Positions 31,284 to 40,094 of a DNA stretch of 64,000 nt are shown piece by piece. This DNA is from Pseudomonas fluorescens (GTDB taxonomy: Bacteria; Pseudomonadota; Gammaproteobacteria; Pseudomonadales; Pseudomonadaceae). The stretch covers positions 62,001 to 126,000 of the forward strand of contig NZ_LVEJ01000036.1 of the NCBI RefSeq assembly GCF_001648775.1, given 5' to 3'. The number at the start of each line of letters is the position of its first letter. The first letter of the stretch is position 1. Made by a program: the position numbers and the translations under genes. The notes below the pieces were generated by a model. It had not been told where the DNA came from and ran no database searches. It saw only the letters and a list, made by a program, of their open reading frames with translations.

Positions 31284-32339
31284 ATGGACGACAACAAGAA
31301 GAAAGCCTTGGCTGCGGCCCTGGGTCAGATCGAACGTCAATTCGGCAAGGGTGCCGTGATGCGTATGGGCGATCAAGACCGTCAGGCGATCCCGGCTATC
31401 TCCACTGGCTCTCTGGGTCTGGACATCGCGCTCGGCATTGGCGGCCTGCCAAAAGGCCGTATCGTTGAAATCTACGGTCCTGAATCTTCCGGTAAAACCA
31501 CACTGACCTTGTCCGTGATCGCTCAGGCGCAAAAAGCCGGCGCGACCTGCGCATTCGTCGACGCCGAACACGCCCTCGACCCTGAGTACGCCGGCAAACT
31601 GGGCGTCAACGTCGACGACCTGCTGGTGTCGCAGCCAGACACCGGCGAACAGGCGCTGGAAATCACCGACATGCTGGTGCGCTCCAACGCGGTTGACGTG
31701 ATCATCGTCGACTCCGTGGCAGCACTGGTACCGAAGGCTGAAATCGAAGGCGAAATGGGTGACATGCACGTGGGCCTGCAAGCCCGTCTGATGTCCCAGG
31801 CGCTGCGTAAAATCACCGGTAACATCAAGAACGCCAACTGCCTGGTGATCTTCATCAACCAGATCCGTATGAAGATCGGTGTGATGTTCGGCAGCCCGGA
31901 AACCACCACCGGTGGTAACGCGCTGAAGTTCTACGCTTCGGTTCGTCTCGACATCCGCCGTACCGGTGCGGTGAAGGAAGGCGACGAAGTGGTCGGCAGC
32001 GAAACCCGCGTCAAGGTTGTGAAGAACAAGGTCGCTTCGCCATTCCGTCAGGCCGAGTTCCAGATTCTTTACGGCAAAGGCATCTACCTCAATGGCGAGA
32101 TGATCGACCTGGGCGTGCTGCACGGTTTCGTTGAAAAATCCGGCGCCTGGTATGCCTACGAAGGCACCAAGATCGGTCAGGGCAAGGCCAACTCGGCCAA
32201 GTTCCTGGCGGACAACCCGGAAATCGCCGCGAAGCTCGAGAAACAACTGCGTGACAAACTGCTGACGCCGACAGTGATCGACTCCAAGGCTTCTGCAGTC
32301 AAAGAGACTGAGGACGACCTGGCCGACGCTGACATCTGA
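31284..32339 (+). CDS. recA: recombinase RecA
   Basis: 351 residues starting MDDNKKKALAAALGQIERQF. Walker A GPESSGKT (residues 65-72), the VDAEHALDPEYA segment and the FINQIRMKIGVMFGSPETTT DNA-binding region are all intact. RecA forms filaments on single-stranded DNA for strand exchange and stimulates self-cleavage of LexA and S24 repressors such as the one at 3002. Preceded by a LexA box and followed by recX. Confidence 0.99.
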   Translation: MDDNKKKALAAALGQIERQFGKGAVMRMGDQDRQAIPAISTGSLGLDIALGIGGLPKGRIVEIYGPESSGKTTLTLSVIAQAQKAGATCAFVDAEHALDPEYAGKLGVNVDDLLVSQPDTGEQALEITDMLVRSNAVDVIIVDSVAALVPKAEIEGEMGDMHVGLQARLMSQALRKITGNIKNANCLVIFINQIRMKIGVMFGSPETTTGGNALKFYASVRLDIRRTGAVKEGDEVVGSETRVKVVKNKVASPFRQAEFQILYGKGIYLNGEMIDLGVLHGFVEKSGAWYAYEGTKIGQGKANSAKFLADNPEIAAKLEKQLRDKLLTPTVIDSKASAVKETEDDLADADI

Positions 32340-32347
32340 TTGCAGCG

Positions 32348-32818
32348 ATGACCACCGCCGTACTCGATACCCTCGTCGCGGTGCGACGAACCGCCATGGA
32401 CCTGCTCGCACGCCGCGAGCACGGTCGAGTCGAGCTGACACGCAAACTGCGTCAGCGCGGCGCCGAGGCGGAGATGATCGAAACAGCCCTCGACCGTTTG
32501 ACGGAAGAGGGACTGCTTTCCGAAGCCCGCTACCTTGAAAGCTTTGTTTCCTACCGTGCTCGTTCCGGCTACGGCCCTCTGCGGATTCGCGAAGAGCTGA
32601 GCCAGCGAGGTTTGCAACGCGCCGATATCGAACTGGCACTGCGCGAAAGCGGTATCAGTTGGCAGGAACAACTTCAGGACACCTGGCGTCGGAAGTTCTC
32701 CGGGCATTTACCGATCGATGCGAGAGAGCGGGCCAAGCAAGGCCGGTTTCTGGCGTATCGGGGGTTCTCGATGGAGATGATCAACCGCTTGTTCAGCGGT
32801 CGAGGGATGGACGATTGA
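32348..32818 (+). CDS. recX: RecA regulator RecX
   Basis: 156 residues (MTTAVLDTLVAVRRTAMDLL...). The repeats ARREHGRVELTRKLRQRGAE and YGPLRIREELSQRGLQRADI are the three-helix RecX motifs. RecX caps and disassembles RecA filaments. Eight bases after recA, so presumably co-transcribed. Confidence 0.96.
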   Translation: MTTAVLDTLVAVRRTAMDLLARREHGRVELTRKLRQRGAEAEMIETALDRLTEEGLLSEARYLESFVSYRARSGYGPLRIREELSQRGLQRADIELALRESGISWQEQLQDTWRRKFSGHLPIDARERAKQGRFLAYRGFSMEMINRLFSGRGMDD

Positions 32819-32828
32819 ACCGCTTCAA

Positions 32829-32869
32829 TAAAAACGGCCCGCTATGAAAATAGCGGGCCGTTTTTTTTG
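32829..32869. terminator. terminator between recX and the convergent LOG-family gene
   Basis: AAAAACGGCCCGCTA...TAGCGGGCCGTTTTTTTT, a long GC-rich stem with T run; its A-rich left side could also serve the minus-strand gene. Confidence 0.88.
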
Positions 32870-32872
32870 CCT

Positions 32873-33991
32873 TCAAATTGCCTTTGACGGTTCGCGCGAG
32901 CGTTGCGTTGTTTGTGGTTTTGAGTCAGCCCAGTTTTCCGGCAGATTGATGTAATCGATCAACTCCCGCAGACGCCCGTGAGTGCGCGCGTTGAACGCGA
33001 AGGCCAGGCGCGCCAGATGGCTGAACTGCGCTTCATCGTGCTCCTCGCCGGCGTAGGCGTGTTGATGAAACTGGTCGCTCAGGCACAGATCCGCGAAGGC
33101 TTCCTGCATGTGTTCCAGTGCCTGATCGCTGAGCTTGTGATGCATGCGAATCACGAACTGGCGCTTGAGCCAGCGACTGGAGTGGAAGTTGCTGTAGAAC
33201 TGGTTGATCTGTTCCACCGCCTCCTCAACGGTATAAACCAGTCGCATCAGTTTCATGTCGGTCGGCAGGATGTAATGGTTTTCCTCCAGTTGTTGGCGGA
33301 TGAAATCCATCGCGCCTTGCCAGAATGTGCCGCCTGGCGCATCAAGTAATACCACCGGCACCAACGGACTTTTACCGGTCTGGATCAGCGTGAGCACTTC
33401 CAGCGCTTCATCCAGCGTGCCGAACCCGCCGGGGCATAAAACCAGTGCGTCGGCCTCTTTGACGAAGAACAACTTGCGGGTAAAGAAAAAGTGGAACGGC
33501 AGCAGATTGCCGGTGCCGTCGACCGTGGGGTTGGCATGTTGTTCGAAGGGCAGGGTGATGTTGAACCCGAGGCTGTGATCACGCCCGGCACCTTCGTGCG
33601 CGGCGGCCATGATGCCGCCTCCGGCACCGGTGATGACCATCATGTCCGAACGTGTCAGTGCCGCGCCGAGTTCGCGGGCCATGGCATACAACGGATGCTC
33701 GACCGGCGTGCGCGCAGAGCCGAACACCGTGACTTTGCGTCGCCCCTTGAATTGTTCCAGCACGCGAAACGCCTGCTCCAGTTCGCGCAGGGCTTGCAGG
33801 GTGATCTTGGCGTTCCAGCGGTTGTGGTCTTCCTGCGCCATGCGTAGCACGGTGAGGATCATGTCGCGGTAGATGGGAATGTTCGGGCTGTTGGGGGAAA
33901 CACGGGTGAGTTGTGCTTCGACCTGGCTGATGAGGTCGGGACCGCTTTCCTGAAAATGACGGCTCAAGAGGTCATTCGGTTGGTAAGGCAT
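32873..33991 (-). CDS. LOG-family (TIGR00730-type) nucleotide-binding/hydrolase protein
   Basis: 372 residues starting MPYQPNDLLSRHFQESGPDL. The Rossmann-like core has VFGSARTP, MMVITGAGGGIMAAAHEGAG and the diagnostic PGGFGTLDE. Family members remove ribose-phosphate from nucleotides (LOG/PpnN type); older annotation as lysine decarboxylase is wrong in most cases. The long N- and C-terminal helical extensions make it larger than simple LOG proteins (about 200 residues). The 338 bases upstream (33992-34329) hold the divergent promoters of this gene and the next but no recognisable element. Confidence 0.85.
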   Translation of the reverse strand: MPYQPNDLLSRHFQESGPDLISQVEAQLTRVSPNSPNIPIYRDMILTVLRMAQEDHNRWNAKITLQALRELEQAFRVLEQFKGRRKVTVFGSARTPVEHPLYAMARELGAALTRSDMMVITGAGGGIMAAAHEGAGRDHSLGFNITLPFEQHANPTVDGTGNLLPFHFFFTRKLFFVKEADALVLCPGGFGTLDEALEVLTLIQTGKSPLVPVVLLDAPGGTFWQGAMDFIRQQLEENHYILPTDMKLMRLVYTVEEAVEQINQFYSNFHSSRWLKRQFVIRMHHKLSDQALEHMQEAFADLCLSDQFHQHAYAGEEHDEAQFSHLARLAFAFNARTHGRLRELIDYINLPENWADSKPQTTQRSREPSKAI

Positions 33992-34329
33992 TCAACGTCT
34001 CCTTCTGCACAGAGCGGATGGCCCTGACGAGCGGCGTCAGTGCCGCGCTGCAAAAAACACACGATCAGCAGTTCCTTGCCTGCCGCTGAAAAATGATCGG
34101 GAATACTCTGAATCTAGACCCTTGCGCGCAATCGCGCTGACTTGATCATTGCGCTGCAAGGTTTTGGCTGGCAACCGTTTATTGATTTTCCGCCCGTTCC
34201 GTCACCGCTCGTCCGAACGTGCGCCGAGCGGCAATCCCTCTGATTAACTAACGTACAGGCGTCGTACGACAGCTTTGCGTCACGGTGCACGCGATTCAAG
34301 GATTTGCGGGTGGCAAGGAGGCGGGACAC

Positions 34330-34524
34330 ATGGCCAGAGTGATTCTGGAGATCGATACGCAGCTGTATCGAATGTTGAAGGCATCAGCCGAGACCAATCA
34401 TCTCAGTCTCGAAGAGGAGTGCTGCCGGCGGTTGGCGGGCGGTGAACGCCGTTCGCACTATCTACAGGCCTTGCTGGCCGAACTGCGCGCCGAGGATGAA
34501 CAGCGGCGCGCCAATTCGCGATAA
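34330..34524 (+). CDS. small conserved protein, possibly ribbon-helix-helix
   Basis: 64 residues: MARVILEIDTQLYRMLKASA, then ETNHLSLEEECCRRLAGG and a charged C-terminal helix. A short strand followed by two helices resembles a ribbon-helix-helix fold, but no family is firmly recognised. AAGGAGG lies ten bases before the ATG. Its stop codon abuts, without a spare base, the stop codon of the convergent next gene. Confidence 0.7.
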   Translation: MARVILEIDTQLYRMLKASAETNHLSLEEECCRRLAGGERRSHYLQALLAELRAEDEQRRANSR

Positions 34525-34950
34525 TTACTTCTTCTTCGCCGGGCCGGCTTTCGGGCAATCCGACTCCTGGTAGCTGGCGGAACCAATGGCTTTGTTGGTT
34601 TTCACTTCCGTGAAGTCGTAACGCATGATCGCGCCTTTGGCCATCAGCTTGCGATACGACGGGTTGTTACACACCGAGGCGCCCAACTGGAAATACACGG
34701 CTTTAGGGTCAGCGCGCATTTTGTCGGCGTGGCTCTTTTGTACGCTCAGGTGGTTGATCAACTGAGTACCTTCAACGGTGTAGCCCTGATCAAGAATGTC
34801 TTCATTGATGGCGCGTGGCGTGCCGACGCTGCTTTGGGCGGCGACGTTGCGCAGCTCGCGGTTCAGATTCTGCTCACTCAGGGAGGCAGCCTGAGCGGTG
34901 AAGGACGACGCCAGCAGAATGGCAGCGGTGGGAACGATAAGGCGCAGCAT
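34525..34950 (-). CDS. exported protein resembling the PA3611-type quorum-regulated family
   Basis: 141 residues with a clear signal peptide (MLRLIVPTAAILLASSFTAQAA). The mature part has RELRNVAAQSSVGTPRAINE, two Cys (VCNNPS and SDCPK) and a Lys-rich end. Location between the recA region and erdR matches the place of a quorum-sensing-regulated secreted protein in P. aeruginosa; I rely on memory of that family, so function is tentative. A good AGGAG precedes the start. Confidence 0.7.
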   Translation of the reverse strand: MLRLIVPTAAILLASSFTAQAASLSEQNLNRELRNVAAQSSVGTPRAINEDILDQGYTVEGTQLINHLSVQKSHADKMRADPKAVYFQLGASVCNNPSYRKLMAKGAIMRYDFTEVKTNKAIGSASYQESDCPKAGPAKKK

Positions 34951-35139
34951 GAAACTCTCCTGGTTCAGTGACTGGTGGTTCGACCAGCCACGTGACTGTG
35001 CGTTCAGTGGCGGCGAATTATAGGGGAGCCGGTCGGGAGGGTACAGGCTTGTGCCCCTCGCTCTGGTAAACTGCCGGCCTTTATTGCCCTGCCGAGTGTT
35101 GTTCGTGTCGAGTTTCCCTGTCTGCCGGCGTTGCCCGCG

Positions 35140-35886
35140 ATGAACCATGCCCCCAATGCCGTCGCCCGTCTGCGCGACCAACGCGAAGATGAAGGCATCA
35201 AGCCGATTCAGGCCCGTGGCTTTCGCTCCGAGCGCTGCCGCGATTGTCGGGTGATCATCAGCCATTGTCTGTGCGCCTGGCGTCCGAGTGTCGACACCCG
35301 TTCGGGCGTATGCCTGATCATGACCGGCAAGGAAGTGTTCAAACCGAGCAATACCGGTTGGCTGATTGCCGACGTGGTGCGCGATAACCATGCGTTTATC
35401 TGGTCACGCACCGAGCCCGATCCGCAGATGCTCGCACTGCTCAGCGACCCGCAATGGCAGCCGTACCTGGTGTTTCCCGGCGAATACGTCGAGCCGTCGC
35501 GAGTGACCAACACGGTTGCTGCCGATAGCAGCAAGCGTCCGCTGTTCATTTTGCTCGATGCAACCTGGACCGAAGCGCGGAAGATTTTCCGCAAGAGCCC
35601 GTATTTCGACCGTTTGCCGATCCTCAGCCTGCTGCCCGACAAACTCTCGCGTTATCGCTTGCGCCGCTCGACCCGCAGCGAACACTTGTGCACTGCCGAA
35701 GTCGCGGCGTTGTGCCTGGAACTGGCCGGTGACAGCGATGCCGCCTCGGCGCTGGACGCCTATTTTGACGTGTTCAGCCAGCATTACCTCGGCGCCAAAC
35801 AACAGGTGGACATGAATGAAGCCACCCCCGCTCATGCCGAGTTGCTGCCCTATATACGAAAGCCGCAGCCGGAGTTGGCCCAATAG
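35140..35886 (+). CDS. DTW-domain tRNA-uridine aminocarboxypropyltransferase (TapT-like)
   Basis: 248 residues starting MNHAPNAVARLRDQREDEGI. A zinc-type cluster RCRDCRVIISHCLCAW and the DTW-family motif LLDATWTEARKIFRKS (here D-A-T-W), plus LPDKLSRYRLRRSTRSEHLC, identify the family that adds the acp group to tRNA uridine 47 using S-adenosylmethionine. ATG at 35140 chosen; a TTG at 35131 is in frame. Confidence 0.87.
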   Translation: MNHAPNAVARLRDQREDEGIKPIQARGFRSERCRDCRVIISHCLCAWRPSVDTRSGVCLIMTGKEVFKPSNTGWLIADVVRDNHAFIWSRTEPDPQMLALLSDPQWQPYLVFPGEYVEPSRVTNTVAADSSKRPLFILLDATWTEARKIFRKSPYFDRLPILSLLPDKLSRYRLRRSTRSEHLCTAEVAALCLELAGDSDAASALDAYFDVFSQHYLGAKQQVDMNEATPAHAELLPYIRKPQPELAQ

Positions 35887-36109
35887 TGGCCCATACTGTA
35901 GACGTCGGCGGCCGTGCTGCTTGACCACCCCGTCTTCGCTGGGCATGCTTGGCGCCGATTAGGGTGCGGCCAAGGTTTGAAACGCCGTGTTTGCTGTTGA
36001 TTGGCGTTGAACGTGCCCCTGTGGATATCGCTTGAAAGCGGCATCTTGAGTTGCTTTGGCCAGACCGGAATGCACCGGGTCTGCCATCAAAAACAGGATC
36101 ATTTGAAAA

Positions 36110-36760
36110 ATGGCCACATACGACATCCTGATTGCCGATGATCACCCCCTGTTTCGTAGCGCCCTGCATCAAGCGGTGACGCTGGGCCTTGGCCCGGATG
36201 TCCGGCTGGTAGAAGTGGCGAGCATCGCCGAACTGGAAACCCGCCTGACTGAAAAGGCTGATTGGGATCTGGTCCTGCTGGACCTGAACATGCCCGGCGC
36301 TTTCGGGTTTTCCGGGTTGGTCATGCTGCGCGGACAGTACCCGCAGATTCCGGTGGTGATGGTGTCGGCGCAGGAAGAAGCTTCGGTGATGGTCAAATCC
36401 CGTGAGTTCGGCGCCAGTGGCTTCATTCCCAAGTCCAGCGACCTCAGCGTGATTCAGGAAGCGGTGCGCAAAGTGCTCGACGGCGATGTGTTCTGGCCAC
36501 CGCAGGCGTTCGAAGCGGTTGCTGTTTCGGACGAAGCCAAAGCTGCCAGCGACGGCCTCGCCAGCCTGACGCCGCAGCAGTTCCGCGTGTTGACCATGGT
36601 CTGCGAAGGCCTGCTGAACAAGCAGATTGCCTATGAACTGAGTGTCTCGGAAGCGACGATCAAAGCCCACGTCACGGCGATCTTTCGCAAGCTGAATGTG
36701 CGCACTCGCACGCAAGCGGCTTTACTGCTGCAACAACTTGAGTCAATTCCAAGCCAATAA
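36110..36760 (+). CDS. erdR: LuxR-type response regulator ErdR
   Basis: 216 residues. Receiver domain with ADDHPLFR and LVLLDLNMPG (phospho-acceptor Asp near residue 61), then a LuxR helix-turn-helix LTPQQFRVLTMVCEGLLNKQ...ATIKAHVTAIFRKLNVRTRTQ. In Pseudomonas the gene just upstream of dgkA is erdR, a regulator of ethanol and acetate metabolism. Symbol given from sequence type and gene order. Confidence 0.85.
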   Translation: MATYDILIADDHPLFRSALHQAVTLGLGPDVRLVEVASIAELETRLTEKADWDLVLLDLNMPGAFGFSGLVMLRGQYPQIPVVMVSAQEEASVMVKSREFGASGFIPKSSDLSVIQEAVRKVLDGDVFWPPQAFEAVAVSDEAKAASDGLASLTPQQFRVLTMVCEGLLNKQIAYELSVSEATIKAHVTAIFRKLNVRTRTQAALLLQQLESIPSQ

Positions 36761-36834
36761 AGGCTGGCGTCTTCACGCTTTTTTGACTTTTGTTGCTCTA
36801 GCTTTCCCACTCCTTTTTGGTTGGTTTCTACTTT

Positions 36835-37197
36835 ATGTCACCTTTCAAGGGCCAGACCGGCCTGAAACGTATTCTCAACGCCTCCGGTTATTCGCTGGAC
36901 GGCCTGCGCGCGGCTTTCACCGGCGAAGCAGCCTTCCGCCAACTGGTACTGCTCAATGTGGTGCTGGTTCCGCTGACGTTCTTCTTGAATGTCAGCCGGG
37001 TCGAACAAGCACTGCTGATCGCGGTGTGCCTGCTGGCGCTGATCGTCGAGCTGCTGAATTCGGCGGTCGAAGCGGCCATCGACCGCATCTCGCTGGAACT
37101 GCACCCGCTGTCGAAAAACGCCAAGGACATGGGCAGCGCCGCGCAATTCGTCGCATTGAGCATGATCGCGCTGGTGTGGGCGGTGATTCTGCTTTAA
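36835..37197 (+). CDS. dgkA: diacylglycerol kinase
   Basis: 120 residues starting MSPFKGQTGLKRILNASGYS, with three membrane helices and the catalytic VELLNSAVEAAIDRIS motif of DgkA. It phosphorylates diacylglycerol released by membrane-derived oligosaccharide or lipopolysaccharide modification. Its TAA overlaps the stop codon of finR on the other strand. Confidence 0.96.
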   Translation: MSPFKGQTGLKRILNASGYSLDGLRAAFTGEAAFRQLVLLNVVLVPLTFFLNVSRVEQALLIAVCLLALIVELLNSAVEAAIDRISLELHPLSKNAKDMGSAAQFVALSMIALVWAVILL

Positions 37198-38120
37198 GCG
37201 ATGGTCGGCAAAACGATCTCGTCGCTGCGCTGCACCCCGGCGGTGAAAGCGCGGCACAGATCGAGAAACTCGCGCATGGCGGAGGTCTGGTACTTCTGCT
37301 TGTGCCAGATGAAGTAGAACTGCCGCGCCAGATCCAGATCCGGCGTTTCCACCGGCACCAGACTGCCGCGTCGGAACGCATCGCGCAGCGCCAGCCGCGA
37401 GATGCAGCCAATCCCCAGCCCCGATTCCACCGCGCGTTTGATCGCTTCGGTGTGTTCCAGCTCCAGGCGGATATTCAGCGAGCTACGATGGTGACGCATG
37501 GCCTGATCGAAGGTCAGTCGCGTGCCGGAACCCTGCTCGCGCAGAATCCACGCCTCGTGGGTCAACTCTTCCATGGTCGCGCTACCGCGTTGCGCCAGCG
37601 GATGCTGCGGCGCGCAGAACACCACCAGTTCATCTTCAACCCAGCTCTGCACTTCGATGTCGGGGTGGCTGCAATCGCCTTCGATTAGACCCAGATCAAT
37701 TTCGTAGTGGGCGACTTGTTGCACGATATTGGCAGTGTTCTGCACATGCAGCTTCACCTGACTTTCCGGGTGGCGCTGCATGAAGCTGCCGATCAACAGG
37801 GTCGCCAGGTAGTTGCCGATGGTCAGCGTGGCGCCGACAGACAACGAGCCGAAACCGGATTTGCCGTTGAGCAGATCTTCGATTTCCTTGGCCTGATCGA
37901 GCAGCGCCACCGCTTGCGGCAACAGCTGTTTGCCGAGGGCGTTGAGGCTCAGCCGCTTGCCGGCGCGGTCGAACAGCTGGCAGCTGGATTGGCGCTCGAG
38001 TTCGGTGATCGAGGTGCTGGCGGCCGATTGCGAGAGGTTGAGCAGACCCGCAGCACGGGATACGCTTTCCTGCTGGGCGACGGCGACGAAGACTTGCAGT
38101 TGACGGAGAGTAAATCGCAT
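37194..38120 (-). CDS. finR: LysR-type regulator FinR
   Basis: 308 residues. N-terminal helix-turn-helix MRFTLRQLQVFVAVAQQESV...RAAGLLNLSQSAASTSITEL, then a LysR effector domain (SVGATLTIGNYLATLLIGSF). It is divergent from fpr, the arrangement known for FinR, which activates the ferredoxin-NADP reductase gene under superoxide stress. The ATG at 38120 is chosen by the HTH start; the frame remains open for another 42 codons. Confidence 0.88.
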   Translation of the reverse strand: MRFTLRQLQVFVAVAQQESVSRAAGLLNLSQSAASTSITELERQSSCQLFDRAGKRLSLNALGKQLLPQAVALLDQAKEIEDLLNGKSGFGSLSVGATLTIGNYLATLLIGSFMQRHPESQVKLHVQNTANIVQQVAHYEIDLGLIEGDCSHPDIEVQSWVEDELVVFCAPQHPLAQRGSATMEELTHEAWILREQGSGTRLTFDQAMRHHRSSLNIRLELEHTEAIKRAVESGLGIGCISRLALRDAFRRGSLVPVETPDLDLARQFYFIWHKQKYQTSAMREFLDLCRAFTAGVQRSDEIVLPTIA

Positions 38121-38157
38121 ATCGATATAACCGATAACCCTTATCTTAATAATCCAG

Positions 38158-38186
38158 TTAACAGATATTGTCGTCGCTATTAGAAT
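38158..38186 (+). promoter_or_regulatory. probable fpr promoter
   Basis: TTAACA (38158-38163), 17 bases, TAGAAT (38181-38186), 80 bases before the fpr ATG. The AT-rich block just upstream (38125-38157), between the two divergent genes, is the likely FinR site. Confidence 0.55.
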
Positions 38187-38266
38187 GCGATGCAATTGCG
38201 CGCCATCAGCTTCAACAGCCCGCTTCAAAAGCCAGCGCAGACCCAATATCCAGGAGTCAAACGTAC

Positions 38267-39046
38267 ATGAGCAACATGAACCACGAGCGTGTCCTCAGTG
38301 TTCATCACTGGAACGACACTCTGTTCAGCTTCAAGTGCACCCGCGATCCGGGCCTGCGCTTCGAGAACGGTCAGTTCGTGATGATCGGCCTGCAACAGCC
38401 CAACGGCCGCCCGCTTATGCGCGCTTACTCGATCGCCAGCCCGAACTGGGAAGAGCATCTGGAATTCTTCAGCATCAAGGTGCAGGACGGCCCGCTGACC
38501 TCGCAGCTGCAGCATTTGAAGGAAGGCGACGAGATCATCATCTCGAAGAAGCCTACCGGCACATTGGTTCTCGATGACCTGAACCCGGGCAAGCACTTGT
38601 ACCTGCTGAGCACCGGCACCGGTCTGGCGCCGTTCATGAGCGTGATCCAGGACCCGGAAACCTACGAGCGCTTTGAAAAAGTGATCCTGGTGCACGGCGT
38701 ACGCTACGTCAACGAAGTCGCCTACCGCGAATTCATCACCGAGCACCTGCCGCAGAACGAGTTCTTCGGTGAAGCGCTGCGTGACAAGCTGATCTACTAC
38801 CCGACCGTGACCCGCGAGCCTTTCGAGAATCAGGGCCGTCTGACCGACCTGATGCGCAGCGGCAAGCTGTTCAGCGACATCGGTCTGCCACCGATCAACC
38901 CGCAGGACGACCGCGCGATGATCTGCGGCAGCCCGAGCATGCTCGACGAGACCAGCGAAGTGCTCGACAGCTTCGGCCTGAAGATCTCGGCGCGGATGCG
39001 CGAGCCGGGTGATTACCTGATCGAGCGTGCGTTCGTCGAGAAGTAA
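38267..39046 (+). CDS. fpr: ferredoxin-NADP(+) reductase Fpr
   Basis: 259 residues starting MSNMNHERVLSVHHWNDTLF. FAD-binding RAYSIASPNWEEHLEF, NADP-binding STGTGLAPFMSV and ICGSPSM motifs are present; the C-terminal AFVEK end is typical of bacterial subclass I enzymes. It supplies reduced ferredoxin or flavodoxin during oxidative stress. AGGAG lies ten bases before the ATG. Confidence 0.97.
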   Translation: MSNMNHERVLSVHHWNDTLFSFKCTRDPGLRFENGQFVMIGLQQPNGRPLMRAYSIASPNWEEHLEFFSIKVQDGPLTSQLQHLKEGDEIIISKKPTGTLVLDDLNPGKHLYLLSTGTGLAPFMSVIQDPETYERFEKVILVHGVRYVNEVAYREFITEHLPQNEFFGEALRDKLIYYPTVTREPFENQGRLTDLMRSGKLFSDIGLPPINPQDDRAMICGSPSMLDETSEVLDSFGLKISARMREPGDYLIERAFVEK

Positions 39047-39057
39047 CTGCAATACCT

Positions 39058-39158
39058 GTGGGAGCGAGCTTGCTCGCGAAAGCGGTCTGTCATCAACGTT
39101 AATGTTGGCTGACACGAGGCCTTCGTCGGAACGCCGCCCGGAGCAAGCTCGCTCCCAC
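39058..39158. repeat. REP element pair with one altered arm
   Basis: Left arm is the standard GTGGGAGCGAGCTTGCTCGCG. The right arm has extra bases (CCTTCGTCGGAACGCCGCCCG before GAGCAAGCTCGCTCCCAC), interrupting the standard inverse. Confidence 0.9.
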
Positions 39159-39176
39159 ATTGGTTTGTATTGCATG

Positions 39177-39219
39177 AAAAAGCCCGCGTTGCCTGAGAAG
39201 GCAGCGCGGGCTTTTTCGT
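39177..39219. terminator. bidirectional terminator between fpr and trmO
   Basis: AAAAAGCCCGCGTTGCC...GGCAGCGCGGGCTTTTTCG, usable by both convergent genes. Confidence 0.88.
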
Positions 39220-39227
39220 TTCCGGGT

Positions 39228-39935
39228 TTACGCTTCGGCAGGAATCACTTCGAGCACGCGGATCCGCTCAGGCGTCGGGTAATGCCAGCGCACGTCCAGA
39301 TCCCAGAACTGCGCGCCGTATTCGCGCTCGGGCGCCGGGGTTTGATACGCCGGACGCGGATCCTGGGCCAAACACTGTTCAATCAACGCCACCAACGGTT
39401 CGCCAAGGCGCTGAGCGTGTGTGTGCGCTTGTTTCAACGCCGAGTCCGTCCACTGCACGTCAATCAGCTGCGGCGCCGCGCTGGCGATGCTGTTGGCGGC
39501 GTCGGGAATGATATCGGCGTAAGGCACGTAGGGTTTGATGTCGAGAACCGGCGTGCCGTCGAGCAAGTCGATACCGGAGATGAACAGCTGATTGGCTTCG
39601 ACCTTGTCCAGTTTCACCACGGATTGGCCGATACCGTTCGGTCGATGAGTCGCGCGGGTGGCGAACACGCCCATGGACCTGTTGCCGCCCAGGCGTGGTG
39701 GACGGACCTTCAGGCGCGGTTTTTCTTCCAGTGCCTGATGAAACAGGAACAGCAGCCAGACATGACTGACCTGCTCCAGGCCTTGTACGGCGTCACCCTG
39801 ATCGAACGGTGCCACCAGTTCCAGCACGCCACGGGCGGCGGGGGCCAGTTGTGGCTGGCGGGGGATGGCGAATTTCTCCTTGAAGCAGGAGCGCACGAAG
39901 CCGATGGGGGAGACGCTGTAAGTCATGGTTTGCAT
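39228..39935 (-). CDS. trmO: tRNA (N6-threonylcarbamoyladenosine-37 N6)-methyltransferase TrmO (TsaA family)
   Basis: 235 residues starting MQTMTYSVSPIGFVRSCFKE. PIGFVRSCFKEKFAIPRQP, VSHVWLLFLFH, RATHRPNGIGQSVVKL and GTPVLDIKPYVPYAD are the TsaA/TrmO signature. It methylates t6A37 of tRNA-Thr with S-adenosylmethionine. A start at MTYS (39926) is possible. Confidence 0.93.
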   Translation of the reverse strand: MQTMTYSVSPIGFVRSCFKEKFAIPRQPQLAPAARGVLELVAPFDQGDAVQGLEQVSHVWLLFLFHQALEEKPRLKVRPPRLGGNRSMGVFATRATHRPNGIGQSVVKLDKVEANQLFISGIDLLDGTPVLDIKPYVPYADIIPDAANSIASAAPQLIDVQWTDSALKQAHTHAQRLGEPLVALIEQCLAQDPRPAYQTPAPEREYGAQFWDLDVRWHYPTPERIRVLEVIPAEA

Positions 39936-40004
39936 TCGAAGCGGGGGCGGGGTGGGCATGATAACCCGTCCAACCTCAAGTCTGGTGGTGGCAGGGCTGG
40001 CCTA

Positions 40005-40080
40005 TTCGCGAGCAAGCTCGCTCCCACAGGGATCTTGTGCACGCCATAGATCCAATGTGGGAGCGAGCTTGCTCGCGAAG
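40005..40080. repeat. REP element pair, inverted order
   Basis: CGCGAGCAAGCTCGCTCCCAC first, then GTGGGAGCGAGCTTGCTCGCG: the two arms are in the opposite order from most doublets in this window. Confidence 0.93.
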
Positions 40081-40094
40081 GCCGCGCCGCCGAT

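Noticed and set aside
32873..33991. Lysine decarboxylase
   Set aside because: The PGGFGTLDE motif belongs to LOG-type nucleotide hydrolases; there is no pyridoxal-phosphate lysine motif.
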